Shown: piece by piece, positions 18,802-27,189 of the stretch
Numbering within the stretch: position 1 is the stretch's first letter
Layout: the number at the start of each line of letters is the position of its first letter
Position numbers and translations under genes: made by a program
Assembly: GCA_963824805.1 (NCBI GenBank)
Contig: CAWGQZ010000029.1
Location: 30,604 to 94,603, forward strand
Source of the DNA: DATBAT01 sp963824805
GTDB taxonomy: Bacteria; Acidobacteriota; Terriglobia; Terriglobales; Acidobacteriaceae
DNA length: 64,000 nucleotides
Direction: 5' to 3'
The notes under the pieces: model-generated
The model's input: the letters and a program-made list of their open reading frames with translations, nothing else
Told to the model about the DNA's origin: nothing
Database searches by the model: none

Positions 18802-20520
18802 ATGAGTCTCACCTTCCGCAAACCACTCGAAAATATCGACCATCCCAAGATGCCCGCCGATGTGGTGATCGTCGGCGGCGGCCCCGGAGGCATGGCCTGC
18901 GCGTTACGTCTGTCACAGCTAATCGACGAACACAACACAACGAATTCTGACTCCCAATTCAGCAAAGAAAATATCTACGTGCTGGAGAAGGCCCGCGAAG
19001 TCGGTCAGCACTGCCTTTCCGGGGCACTGCTTGATCCGCGCGCCATGCGCGAACTGCTTCCCGGATTCGAGAAAGAAGCTCCTCTCGATGTGGAAGTCAG
19101 CAAAGAATCTGTCTATTTTCTCACCCAGAACGGCAAACTGAAATTCCCCATCACGCCGCCACCCATGCGCGATCACGGAAACTACGTAATTTCCCTAAAT
19201 CGCTTTGTGAAGTGGTTAGGCGGTAAAGTGGAAGAAACCGGAATTACGGTGTTTACCGGCTTCGCCGGGTCTGAATTGCTTTTCGATGGCAACCGGATTA
19301 CTGGCGTGCGCACCGATGATAAGGGCGTCGACAAGAACAATCAGCCCAAATCGAACTTTGAACCGGGTTACGATCTTGAGGCAAAGGTGGTAATTCTCGC
19401 CGAGGGTTCTCGCGGATCTTTAACCAGGCAACTGGTCACCAAGTTCGATCTCGTCAAAGACCGCAACCCGCAAACCTACGGCCAGGGCGTGAAGGAATTG
19501 TGGGAAGTGCCCGCGGGGCGCATCGACCCGGGCGAAGTAATCTACACCATGGGATGGCCGCTCACCTCGAAAGAATATGGTGGAGCGTGGATCTACGGCG
19601 GCAAAGACAATGTGATCTCGTTGGGATTCGTCACAGGACTCGACTATCCCGATCCGCGACTCGATCCTCAGCACGTACTGCAGGAATTCAAGAAACATCC
19701 CCTTATCGCGAAACTTCTTTTGGGCGGCAAGATGATCCGCTACGGCGCAAAAACCATGCCTTATGGCGGATGGTGGGCCATCCCGCCGGTGGCTGGCGAC
19801 GGCTGGATGGTCATCGGCGACTCCGCGGGCTTCCTTAATTCACAGCGCCTGAAGGGCATTCACCTCGCCATTAAGAGCGGGATGCTGGCCGCGGAAACCG
19901 CCTTTGAGGCGCTGCTTAAGAACGATTTTTCGTCTGCGATGCTGGGGCAATTTCGACAGAAGGTGGACTCCAGTTGGATCAAGGAAGAGTTGTGGAAGGT
20001 GCGAAACTTCCACCAGGGATTTGAGGGTGGCTTCTGGCGCGGTATGTTCCACGCCGGACTGCAACAAATCACCGGCGGACGAGGCCTTCGCAACCGCTAC
20101 TCCGCGACCGCCGGCCATTCCCACATGAAGAAACTGTCCGAACTCCCTTCCGAGGGCGGCGATGAAGCACACATTTTGGGCCGCGCCCGCGGCGATGGGA
20201 AGTTAACATTTGATAAGCTCACCGATCTTTATCACTCCGGTACCAAGCATGAGGAGGATCAGCCTGCGCACCTGGTGATTCATAACACCGACGTCTGCAA
20301 CCAGCGCTGCATCGTGGAGTATGGTAGCCCGTGCCAAAATTTTTGCCCGGCGAATGTTTATGAAATGCTCGACGACAGCACCGCGCCCAACGGCAAGAGC
20401 ATCAGCCTGAATCCATCGAATTGCGTGCACTGTAAAGCTTGCGACATTGCCGATCCATACCAGATCATCACCTGGGTCCCACCAGAGGGCGGTGGCGGCC
20501 CCAATTACGACGGCATGTAA
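18802..20520 (+). CDS. Electron transfer flavoprotein-quinone oxidoreductase
   Basis: Membrane-bound iron-sulfur flavoprotein (572 aa) passing electrons from reduced ETF to the quinone pool. The N-terminal FAD loop is IVGGGPGGMACALRL (about residue 24); a central quinone/FAD domain includes WVGDSAGF-like VIGDSAGFLN; the C-terminal 4Fe-4S ligands lie in SPCQNFCPANVYE and NCVHCKACDIADP. The final NYDGM is typical. With etfB and etfA it completes the acyl-CoA-dehydrogenase electron route, although no dehydrogenase is in the window. Confidence 0.95.
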   Translation: MSLTFRKPLENIDHPKMPADVVIVGGGPGGMACALRLSQLIDEHNTTNSDSQFSKENIYVLEKAREVGQHCLSGALLDPRAMRELLPGFEKEAPLDVEVSKESVYFLTQNGKLKFPITPPPMRDHGNYVISLNRFVKWLGGKVEETGITVFTGFAGSELLFDGNRITGVRTDDKGVDKNNQPKSNFEPGYDLEAKVVILAEGSRGSLTRQLVTKFDLVKDRNPQTYGQGVKELWEVPAGRIDPGEVIYTMGWPLTSKEYGGAWIYGGKDNVISLGFVTGLDYPDPRLDPQHVLQEFKKHPLIAKLLLGGKMIRYGAKTMPYGGWWAIPPVAGDGWMVIGDSAGFLNSQRLKGIHLAIKSGMLAAETAFEALLKNDFSSAMLGQFRQKVDSSWIKEELWKVRNFHQGFEGGFWRGMFHAGLQQITGGRGLRNRYSATAGHSHMKKLSELPSEGGDEAHILGRARGDGKLTFDKLTDLYHSGTKHEEDQPAHLVIHNTDVCNQRCIVEYGSPCQNFCPANVYEMLDDSTAPNGKSISLNPSNCVHCKACDIADPYQIITWVPPEGGGGPNYDGM

Positions 20521-20535
20521 GCTGGAGACGGCCTA

Positions 20536-20557
20536 GGGCGGGTACTCTTGCCCGCCC
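20536..20557. terminator. Hairpin after the ETF-QO gene
   Basis: GGGCGGG (20536-20542) pairs exactly with CCCGCCC (20551-20557) around an 8-base loop, 15 bases past the stop. GC-rich but without a T-tract; its place between convergent genes supports termination. Confidence 0.45.
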
Positions 20558-20600
20558 CAGGGATGGCACAGTCCTCGACCATTTCGAATCGACGTTGGCC

Positions 20601-20621
20601 GGGCGGACCGAAGGTCCGCCC
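20601..20621. terminator. Perfect 9-bp hairpin with GAA loop between convergent genes
   Basis: GGGCGGACC (20601-20609) and GGTCCGCCC (20613-20621) flank a GAA loop, 11 bases beyond the stop of the minus-strand DUF481 gene. It has the same geometry as the hairpin at 706-726, so it is probably a dispersed palindrome recruited as a bidirectional terminator. Confidence 0.5.
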
Positions 20622-20632
20622 CACGTCACACC

Positions 20633-21688
20633 CTACCGAGTAAAGGCAATATTCAGCCCTGTGGTCAGAATTATGTCGTTCTGCCGAGCCCCGAGCGGCG
20701 GGTTCGTAACATAGGTATCGGCAAACGAATTCTGCCAGCCGAGCCATTTGCTCAATTTCGTTACCGTTGCAAAGTTGAAGGTGGTGCGATACTGTCCGCC
20801 CTCATTGATGTCTGGGTATGCATACAACTTCTGGGTGAGCACTGTGCTCGCGCCAATCTTCTTCATGAATTCTTCGCCCAGGGTCAACGCGATCAGATTG
20901 CGCTGAATCGTGGAATAACTTTCCCGCGTGTAGTTGAGACCACTCAAGAGATCCAGGGTGGTTCGTTCGCGCTTGATCAGATGGAATCCGATACCGCCGC
21001 TGAACACCGAGCGTAGATCGAGATCCTGGAGGTCGTCGCTTTGGAAATCGGCTCCGGTAAAGCTGAAGGTCCGTGCGCCAAAATCGTGGTCGTAACGCGC
21101 TCCGCCCTGATTGCTGTTGGCGGTTGTGCTTGGAATAGCACCGGGAGCGTCATTAGTAGCGAAGACCGAGGTCTGATATAGACCGAGGTGATCGTGCTGC
21201 GTTTTACGGTCGGCGGTAAAGGCAAGGCCTAGGTTCTTGGTTTCGCTGTTGCCACGGGTCATGGCAAAGCTGGTGGTTAAGCCACCGCTCCACGCCTGCA
21301 ACCAGCCGGGATGTTCCATCTTCTTATCCGCTGCCGCTTCCTCCTCACTTCTGATTTTCGAGATGGTACCAGTGGAAACTTCAACCGGCGCTCCAGTGGC
21401 GGGCACGACTTGCAGTTTGTCATCCGTCGTCTTTACCAGGCCGACCACGGTCTGCCCATCCTTCAACCCCACGTGCAATGGTTTGTCAGACTCGATAGCT
21501 TTAATCGCGCTCAATTGCACGATAACTTCTCCCGCGTAGTCGGTCTTAATCACCAGACTCTTATCGTCGGATTTTTCGATCACGCCGCTCAGGCGGTCAC
21601 CATTTTGTAGCGTGATCTGTCCTGCCAGCAGGAGTTGAGACGAGAAGAAAACCAGAATAGGCACCAGTACGAACTTATGTAGAGACAC
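20633..21688 (-). CDS. DUF481-family outer-membrane protein
   Basis: YdiY-like predicted beta-barrel of about 351 aa. GTG at 21688 with GGAGG 7 bases ahead starts a signal peptide (MSLHKFVLVPILVFF...LLLAGQ, read with the initiator). Residues 25-115 form a small beta domain with repeats of GDRLSGVIEK type; residues 130-351 are alternating aromatic strands ending in a C-terminal IAFTR, a typical outer-membrane barrel ending. Salt-induced homologues exist in other bacteria; the function is unknown. Confidence 0.82.
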   Translation of the reverse strand: MSLHKFVLVPILVFFSSQLLLAGQITLQNGDRLSGVIEKSDDKSLVIKTDYAGEVIVQLSAIKAIESDKPLHVGLKDGQTVVGLVKTTDDKLQVVPATGAPVEVSTGTISKIRSEEEAAADKKMEHPGWLQAWSGGLTTSFAMTRGNSETKNLGLAFTADRKTQHDHLGLYQTSVFATNDAPGAIPSTTANSNQGGARYDHDFGARTFSFTGADFQSDDLQDLDLRSVFSGGIGFHLIKRERTTLDLLSGLNYTRESYSTIQRNLIALTLGEEFMKKIGASTVLTQKLYAYPDINEGGQYRTTFNFATVTKLSKWLGWQNSFADTYVTNPPLGARQNDIILTTGLNIAFTR

Positions 21689-21834
21689 TTCCCCTCCAAT
21701 ATGTGCGAAATGCAAAGCTGCCCCTATATTTTTATACGTTTGTGCTGGAATTTGCTGCAGGTGAGAACAGTGGCGGTTATGAACCTAAGGGCTATAATCA
21801 AAAGTGAGTTTCCGACTTTCGAAGCCTTCGGGAA

Positions 21835-21975
21835 TACCCTGGCGACGACAGCGGTGAAGAGCGTGCTCTGGCACGCGTCTTCCAAGGGTGGTGGCGGAAA
21901 CGCCAGCGCCTCCCGGCTTCGCAAGTGAGCCCTTGGAAAGGAAATGGCAGGTAGTAGCCCGCCTTTTTTCTTTTT
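21835..21975 (+). promoter_or_regulatory. Candidate molybdenum-cofactor (Moco) riboswitch with terminator, upstream of moaA
   Basis: The moaA leader folds compactly: a hairpin GCGTGC/GCACGC (21861-21876), then an outer stem CCAAGGG (21882-21888) with CCCTTGG (21930-21936) enclosing a GAAA-tetraloop hairpin (GGCG/CGCC) and a GCGCCTCCCGG segment. Downstream GGCAGG...CCCGCC (21946-21963) precedes a T-rich run, resembling an expression-platform terminator. Position, the GNRA loop and the CCTCCCGG block fit the Moco RNA class, but I recall its consensus only in part, so the class assignment is tentative. Confidence 0.5.
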
Positions 21976-22014
21976 CCAAGAGACTCAGCAGACAGCACTT
22001 AGCATTCAGCGTCC

Positions 22015-23004
22015 ATGCCTCTTACCGACAAATTCGGCCGCGCCATCACCGATCTGCGGATCTCGATCACTGACCGGTGCAACTACAAGTGCGTCTACTG
22101 CCGTACCGGCAACGAGGGGGCGCTCTATGGCGATCTTCCATTCTCCGACTACCTGCGCATGTCGCAGGTACTTGTTTCCATGGGGATTGAAAAGATCCGC
22201 ATCACTGGTGGCGAACCACTGCTGCGCAATGGCGTGATTGCATTCGTTCACGAACTGGCGAAAATGCAAACTCTTAAAGGGGAAGCGCTCGACCTCGCAC
22301 TGACGACCAACGGCCACCTTCTGGCGGATATGGCCAAAGCGCTGAAAGATGCGGGCCTTAATCGAGTTACAGTGAGTATGGATGCCGTCGATCCCGATCG
22401 CTTTGCACGGATCACTCGTGTGGCTAATGGCTACGACAACGTACTGGCGGGGATCCGGGCGGCCCGACGGGTTGGCCTATGGCCGTTGAAAGTTAACTGC
22501 GTGCTGATGCGCGGCTTCAACGAAGATCAGATAATTCCATTTGGAATGTTCGCCCGCGAAGAGGGCGTGATTGTGCGGTTCATAGAGTTCATGCCGCTCG
22601 AGGAAGAGCGGGTCTGGTCGCCGGACACCGTGGTCTCACTCGACGAAATCGTGACCCGTATGAGCGAATATCGGCCTCTGGTGGAAATCCCACGGGGACG
22701 TAGCGAGACCGCGCGTCGATATCGCTTCGATGACGGCATGGGAGAGATCGGCATCATTGCTCCTGTCTCGCATCCGTTCTGCGGCCACTGCAGCCGCATT
22801 CGAATTACCTCAGACGGAAAGATCCGGACCTGTCTTTTTTCGGTTTGGGACCACGATCTTTACGGGCGCGTGCGCGGCGGCGCTTCGGATGAGGAACTCG
22901 CGGAATTCATTCGCGGAGTGGTAGAGAACAAGGAAGCCCGCCACCATATCGGGGAACCAGACTTCGTCCCCGCCTCTCGCACCATGGTGCACATCGGGGG
23001 GTAA
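22015..23004 (+). CDS. moaA: GTP 3',8-cyclase (molybdenum cofactor synthesis)
   Basis: Radical-SAM enzyme starting Moco synthesis with MoaC (329 aa). The N-terminal cluster motif is CNYKCVYC (about residues 22-29); GGEPLL follows; the C-terminal second cluster has HPFCGHCSRIRIT and a third Cys in IRTCLF; the protein ends in the Gly-Gly needed for activity. The ATG at 22015 follows the candidate riboswitch. It converges with hypB only 2 bases away, with no room for a separate terminator. Confidence 0.96.
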   Translation: MPLTDKFGRAITDLRISITDRCNYKCVYCRTGNEGALYGDLPFSDYLRMSQVLVSMGIEKIRITGGEPLLRNGVIAFVHELAKMQTLKGEALDLALTTNGHLLADMAKALKDAGLNRVTVSMDAVDPDRFARITRVANGYDNVLAGIRAARRVGLWPLKVNCVLMRGFNEDQIIPFGMFAREEGVIVRFIEFMPLEEERVWSPDTVVSLDEIVTRMSEYRPLVEIPRGRSETARRYRFDDGMGEIGIIAPVSHPFCGHCSRIRITSDGKIRTCLFSVWDHDLYGRVRGGASDEELAEFIRGVVENKEARHHIGEPDFVPASRTMVHIGG

Positions 23005-23006
23005 GC

Positions 23007-23681
23007 TTAGCCCGGTACCTCGGCAGGCTTTCGCAAGCGGGTGAAAACGTCCAGGAGTTCTGCCAGGCCTTCGCCGGTCTTTGCGGAAACCCACAGCGTG
23101 CGCATCTTTGGCCGGACGGATTGAATATTTCGCTCGGCAGCCTGCTGGTCAAATTCCGCAGCCGCCGCCATATCCATTTTGGTGATGACGGCTACATCGG
23201 CCGTGTTGAAGATAGTGGGATATTTCAGCGGCTTGTCTTCGCCCTCGGTTACCGACATCAACACCAGCCGCAAGTCTTCCCCGAGGTCGTAACTGGATGG
23301 GCAAACGAGATTCCCCACATTTTCGATGAATAAGAGATCGAGTTCCTCAAGCGGCCAATCTGCGAGCGCGGCGTGGACCATCTGCGCGTCCAAATGACAA
23401 ACGGTCCCTGTCACAATCTGCTGGACTCGGGCTCCACTACGGGCCAATCGGGCGGCGTCATTTTCGGTCGCGAGGTCGCCAACCAGGGCTGCCACCCGAT
23501 GCTTTGGGTGCAGATCAGTCAGAATCCGTTCCAGCAGACGGGTTTTTCCGGATCCGGGGCTAGAGACAAGACTCACCACCGCGACCCCTGCTCGCTGAAA
23601 GCGCTCGCGGAGTTCGGCCGCCAGCACGTCGTTCTGCTTTAGCACCTTTCGCCTGACTTCAACCAATCGGGGCTGGCTCAT
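23007..23681 (-). CDS. hypB: Hydrogenase nickel incorporation GTPase HypB
   Basis: Delivers nickel to the hydrogenase large subunit with HypA. P-loop SSPGSGKTRLLE (about residues 38-49), FIENVGNLVCPSSYDLGE with the metal-site Cys, and ITKMD (G4) are visible in about 224 aa. There is no His-rich N-terminal nickel store. ATG at 23681 (MSQPRLVEVRRKV) lies inside the hypA 3' end (overlap 23 bases). It is the last gene of the hydrogenase locus. Confidence 0.95.
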   Translation of the reverse strand: MSQPRLVEVRRKVLKQNDVLAAELRERFQRAGVAVVSLVSSPGSGKTRLLERILTDLHPKHRVAALVGDLATENDAARLARSGARVQQIVTGTVCHLDAQMVHAALADWPLEELDLLFIENVGNLVCPSSYDLGEDLRLVLMSVTEGEDKPLKYPTIFNTADVAVITKMDMAAAAEFDQQAAERNIQSVRPKMRTLWVSAKTGEGLAELLDVFTRLRKPAEVPG

Positions 23682-24027
23682 CTGCGGCGACCTCCAGCGC
23701 CAGCACTTCCAGATCGGTGCCACTTACGACACGCGCAGCCGGGGTATCGCAGAACGAGCAGGTAAGCTGCTGCCAGGAAACCGGAGGCACTTCACGTTGG
23801 CATCTAGGACAAAAGATGAGAACCGGGCAATCCTGAAACTCCAGGCGAGAACCTTCCGCGATCGTGCCCTCCGCGGCCAGAGAATAGGAGAACAACAAGG
23901 CTTCTTTCACCACGCCTGACAATGGGCCAAGTTTGAGGTGCACAGCAACAACGCGTGGGATGCCGCGCGCTTTTGCTTCCGCCTCAACCCCTTCCACAAT
24001 GCTCAAGGCAATGGAAAGCTCATGCAT
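23659..24027 (-). CDS. hypA: Hydrogenase nickel metallochaperone HypA
   Basis: 122-aa chaperone with the invariant N-terminus MHELSIA (His2 binds Ni) and a zinc domain CPRC...CSFC at about residues 74-94. Starts 5 bases after the stop of the 36-aa membrane peptide and overlaps hypB, so these are probably co-translated. Confidence 0.95.
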   Translation of the reverse strand: MHELSIALSIVEGVEAEAKARGIPRVVAVHLKLGPLSGVVKEALLFSYSLAAEGTIAEGSRLEFQDCPVLIFCPRCQREVPPVSWQQLTCSFCDTPAARVVSGTDLEVLALEVAADEPAPIG

Positions 24028-24031
24028 AGTT

Positions 24032-24142
24032 TCACATGCATTCCATCTTTATGTAGCGCCTCATATCCGGCGCTAACGAGATGAACATGGCTACTGCACC
24101 GAGCGCGATTGCGCTCCAGATAATCTTACGCGTGACACTCAT
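24032..24142 (-). CDS. 36-aa membrane peptide of the hydrogenase locus (DUF6893-like)
   Basis: ATG at 24142 with a GGAGG ribosome-binding site opens a 36-codon frame: a short basic start (MSVTRK), one hydrophobic helix (IIWSAIALGAVAMFISL), then PDMRRYIKMECM. The TM helix followed by a PD-RRY-K pattern resembles the DUF6893 small proteins I associate with these hydrogenase loci. It lies 22 bases after the protease gene and 5 before hypA. A membrane anchor or assembly role is conjecture. Confidence 0.65.
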   Translation of the reverse strand: MSVTRKIIWSAIALGAVAMFISLAPDMRRYIKMECM

Positions 24143-24164
24143 AGTCTGCTTTCCTCCATTTCAA

Positions 24165-24662
24165 CTAATTGGTTCGCCCGCGCCTGCCTGACAATTCTTC
24201 GAGCAGACCGTCGAGGACCTCAATCGCGGTTGGCACTGCCGCCTCCACCACCGGACTCAACCCCATCCGCCCTTGTTCCCCACCGCAGTCCAGGGGCTGA
24301 CAGGCAAGTAGCGTCAGCGGCGGCGGAGTGCCGCCCATCTGCTTTACCATGCGCAACACGCAAATTGGGTGCATTCCGTGGCTGTCCAATGACTCGTTTT
24401 CCGGAGCTTCCACCGATTCGAGGTCCGGCTGGACAACCGATACGTCGCCCGGTGCACCGCCGAGATCCATCGCGTCCACTAGCACCACGTGCTGCCACGG
24501 GTCCATCAGAGCGTAGGCGAGGTCAAAGCCACGAATGCCAAAGTCCTCGATCCGGACCCCCGCGGGCGCTTCACGCCGCTTCAGGTGTTGGGCGACTTCG
24601 ACACCAAACCCATCGTCACCTAGAAAGATGTTCCCGACACACGCAACCAGAATGCTATCCAT
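24165..24662 (-). CDS. [NiFe]-hydrogenase maturation protease
   Basis: HybD/HycI/HoxW-type endopeptidase (165 aa) that removes the large-subunit C-terminus after nickel insertion. ACVGNIFLGDDGFGVEV carries the first metal-ligand acid, VLVDAMDLGG the second, and SLDSHGMHP the histidine. Its partner is the large subunit at 27924-29720, which has a C-terminal tail to cut. Overlaps the preceding gene by 8 bases. Confidence 0.92.
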   Translation of the reverse strand: MDSILVACVGNIFLGDDGFGVEVAQHLKRREAPAGVRIEDFGIRGFDLAYALMDPWQHVVLVDAMDLGGAPGDVSVVQPDLESVEAPENESLDSHGMHPICVLRMVKQMGGTPPPLTLLACQPLDCGGEQGRMGLSPVVEAAVPTAIEVLDGLLEELSGRRGRTN

Positions 24663-24978
24663 CCGCCGCCATCGATTCTCCCAGAGCCAACGGTTCGACC
24701 TCTTCGGGGGAAAAGAAAAATCGATGGCCGGGCTGACGCCTCAGTCCGAGGTCGCGTCCGGGATCATCCTCCAGCACGACCGCAAGGTGGACCTGATTTT
24801 CAAAGTCCTGTTCAATGGCTTCGATGACGGCAACCTGGCCGGCTAACGCGCTGTCGAGAATGTCGGAGCGTTTCTGCGGCCATAGCCGGACCCTGCTTCC
24901 GGGGCGCACTTGAACTCCGAAAACCTGCACGCTTTCAAGCGGTTGTGGCGCAGCGAAAGGATCGAAGTCGTCGTTCAT
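24655..24978 (-). CDS. Conserved hydrogenase-locus protein, 107 aa, function unknown
   Basis: Soluble, acidic protein without a signal or TM segment. A beta-rich core (VQVFGVQVRPGSRVRLWP, then AVIEAIEQDFENQVHLAVVLEDD) ends in PGHRFFFSPEEVEPL. I recall similar genes in group 1h hydrogenase clusters, but no function is known to me. It overlaps its upstream neighbour by 4 bases (ATGA) and the protease by 8, so expression must be tied to both. Confidence 0.75.
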   Translation of the reverse strand: MNDDFDPFAAPQPLESVQVFGVQVRPGSRVRLWPQKRSDILDSALAGQVAVIEAIEQDFENQVHLAVVLEDDPGRDLGLRRQPGHRFFFSPEEVEPLALGESMAADG

Positions 24979-25886
24979 TCTCCGCTTACCTTTCGCAGTC
25001 CCCGAATCGCTCCGTGAACCTTCATAAGCTGTTGTTCCCCTATTGCCGAACTTCGTTCGAGGATCTCGCGGCCGCGTTTGTCCCCCGCTATTAATTGCTT
25101 CTTCTCGTCGTCCGAGAGAGTCATTACCCGCAGAGTCAGCATTTCATCCATTTCGGTCCCGTCGAAAAAATCACCTGAACTTTCCGGTGCGATTTGTGGG
25201 TAGTCGTAGAGGATGATTGGTGAAACCAGCACGGTATCCGCTGCTGGCGCATCTCCGCAGAGCACAGGGAACACGCCAGTGTTGCGGCAGCGTCCCACAG
25301 CTTCGGAGAATTCTGCGTCCGGTTCGAGCAAGGAGATGAACTTGCCCTTTTGAACCTGTAGGATGGCATGAGCCGAGGTCAGGCAATACAGCAGAGCGTC
25401 TTCGCGGGACTTCGCCGTCGAGGGAGACGCGTTTGCAACTTCCAGAGCCACCTGAAAGAGTCCTGGCGAAACCCGCACTGCCCTCAACCCGATGTTTCCA
25501 TGGATGTCTTGCAGCCGACGAGGTTTGCCATCCATTTCCATCTGCCCGGCTGCGAAAGCAAAGCTTAGCTGCGTCCCCGCTAGAAGATCACCAAGCCTGA
25601 CCAAGGGTGGTTCCCAATACCGCTCGATGGCTTCGGCGATGCTTTCGTGTTCTGCGCTTGTGAATTGCAAAAAACGAACTCTAAGTTCCAGTTGGCTGTC
25701 GTCATTGCCATTGACCAACACTTCAGCGTGAAAACTACTCAGACCAATCGTTGCCGCTGCGGGCGGAAACAACGTACCAAAATTCCAGCGCTGGCGGTTC
25801 TTGGTGGAATCCGGACGATAGGGATACAACAGATATCCCTCGTAGAGAATTGCATGGGCGATCTTCTCGGCGGGAGCGATGTTCAT
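24975..25886 (-). CDS. Conserved hydrogenase-locus protein, 303 aa, function unknown
   Basis: Soluble 303-aa protein starting MNIAPAEKIAHAILYEGYLLYPYRPDS, followed by KNRQRWNFGTLFPP, mixed alpha/beta sequence and a helical C-terminus. No catalytic motif or cysteine cluster is visible (three scattered Cys). It overlaps the DUF6084-like gene and the 107-aa gene by 4 bases each. The tight coupling suggests a complex with these neighbours, perhaps for hydrogenase assembly; this is inference. Confidence 0.78.
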   Translation of the reverse strand: MNIAPAEKIAHAILYEGYLLYPYRPDSTKNRQRWNFGTLFPPAAATIGLSSFHAEVLVNGNDDSQLELRVRFLQFTSAEHESIAEAIERYWEPPLVRLGDLLAGTQLSFAFAAGQMEMDGKPRRLQDIHGNIGLRAVRVSPGLFQVALEVANASPSTAKSREDALLYCLTSAHAILQVQKGKFISLLEPDAEFSEAVGRCRNTGVFPVLCGDAPAADTVLVSPIILYDYPQIAPESSGDFFDGTEMDEMLTLRVMTLSDDEKKQLIAGDKRGREILERSSAIGEQQLMKVHGAIRGLRKVSGE

Positions 25887-26551
25887 CGTTTCACCCCTTC
25901 CCCGACGGTCGTGCCCTCTTCCGCAGCCTCAGCCATTTTTTCTAGCGCGGCGTCGAAGCTCGACAGCCCATTACGCACCTTGAATTCATTAATCCGGTCG
26001 AAGACATCGTTGCGTAGGCAAAGCCAGACACCATTGGGATAGTAGACTTCCATCAGCGCACGCCAGATGCTGACCGGAAAACGGCACTCAGCTTCTTTAT
26101 CCCAGGGAATTTGCGCCACTTGCAAAGGTCCGTCCTCGCCCAGATAGAAAACTGTCCCGGTAAACAGTAGGCTGAGTGGTACTTCCCCACCGGCAAGCGC
26201 ATGGAAATATTTTGTGCCCGCGACATTGAAATCGAAGCTGCACGGCACCTGTAAGTCGGCGACGGTGTCTTTCTCGAATCCCGGGACAACCGACGTTAGC
26301 TGCGTCCACGCCAGTGATTTCAGAGTCTTGCCCCAACGCTCGGTCCGGTCGAAGAGTTCGTAGAGATTTTCTTTCTCCTCCGCCGTGTAGCTGCGCCGCG
26401 CAACCTGAATTTGGACCTGACACCGCAACAGGATGGAATGAATCCGTTCTTCCGGGGTCGAGTTCTCAATACGTAACCTAAACAACAGTGTTGGAACCGC
26501 GGCAGAGCTCGCCACCTTGATTGCATCCACGGAGAATCGCAGATCAGGCAT
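25883..26551 (-). CDS. DUF6084-like hydrogenase-locus protein
   Basis: 222-aa soluble protein beginning MPDLRFSVDAIKVASSAAVPTL (split here as a motif), with a beta-rich N-terminal half, a central IPWDKEAECRFPVSIWRALME block and a C-terminal NGLSSFDAALEKM. The PWDKE and W-R-M-Y-P pattern resembles DUF6084 proteins of actinobacterial and acidobacterial hydrogenase clusters; the family name is from memory. No cofactor motif. Overlaps both flanking genes (8 and 4 bases). Confidence 0.75.
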   Translation of the reverse strand: MPDLRFSVDAIKVASSAAVPTLLFRLRIENSTPEERIHSILLRCQVQIQVARRSYTAEEKENLYELFDRTERWGKTLKSLAWTQLTSVVPGFEKDTVADLQVPCSFDFNVAGTKYFHALAGGEVPLSLLFTGTVFYLGEDGPLQVAQIPWDKEAECRFPVSIWRALMEVYYPNGVWLCLRNDVFDRINEFKVRNGLSSFDAALEKMAEAAEEGTTVGEGVKR

Positions 26552-27176
26552 GCCAGACCTCGGGTCCGCATTCGGCGGTTGCCTTTAGCCGAGCAAACAG
26601 GTTCGCGACCTGCTTCCAGACTTCGGTGCCACCGGTAAATCCCTTCCAATACAGGCGGACGGTACCGACCAGTTCAAAGCATTTATCGATCGGAGCCATG
26701 TAGTACTGATAGGGCTCAGCCAGACGGTTCACTAGAAACGCCTGCACGTCGTCCTGCATTTTAGCGAGGCGCGGCTCATCGGTGGCAATCTCTTCCCACA
26801 CATCTGCCGGCGACAAAGATTCGATTGCGCCCGCCGGGCTTGGATATAAGGACGTCATCAGCCCGGTCACGCTGGAACGAAACACAAAAGCAAGATTGAT
26901 CGGAATACCCAACCCTGCCCAGTGCTCATCGGTAAGGCGGCAGTCTGGGAGATGACGAACATCCCGCGGAATCCGCCGGAAGCGCGTCATGCTGTCTGTA
27001 AAGAGCACTGCACAGGGAGTGCAGGCACACATCACCTGCCGTTGCGCGACTTCGAGAAGGTGGGCATGCCTTGAGTCCAAGGGCGCCGAGCACAGATCAC
27101 AACTCTCCTCGGGCACACGTTTCCGTACCAGATCGCGAAACGCAGAGAACACCATATTGCCGTTATTCGAATTCAC
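26544..27176 (-). CDS. DUF5947-like hydrogenase-locus protein
   Basis: 210-aa protein with an N-terminal cysteine set CDLC...CACTPC (about residues 21-54) that could bind zinc or Fe-S, followed by HLPDCRLTDEHW, INLAFVFRSS and YPSPAGAIESL. The pattern matches what I know as DUF5947, found next to group 1h hydrogenases. GTG start at 27176 with GAGGAAA upstream. First of four overlapping unknown genes after the hydrogenase subunits. Confidence 0.75.
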   Translation of the reverse strand: MNSNNGNMVFSAFRDLVRKRVPEESCDLCSAPLDSRHAHLLEVAQRQVMCACTPCAVLFTDSMTRFRRIPRDVRHLPDCRLTDEHWAGLGIPINLAFVFRSSVTGLMTSLYPSPAGAIESLSPADVWEEIATDEPRLAKMQDDVQAFLVNRLAEPYQYYMAPIDKCFELVGTVRLYWKGFTGGTEVWKQVANLFARLKATAECGPEVWHA

Positions 27177-27189
27177 CCAAGTGCTTTCC

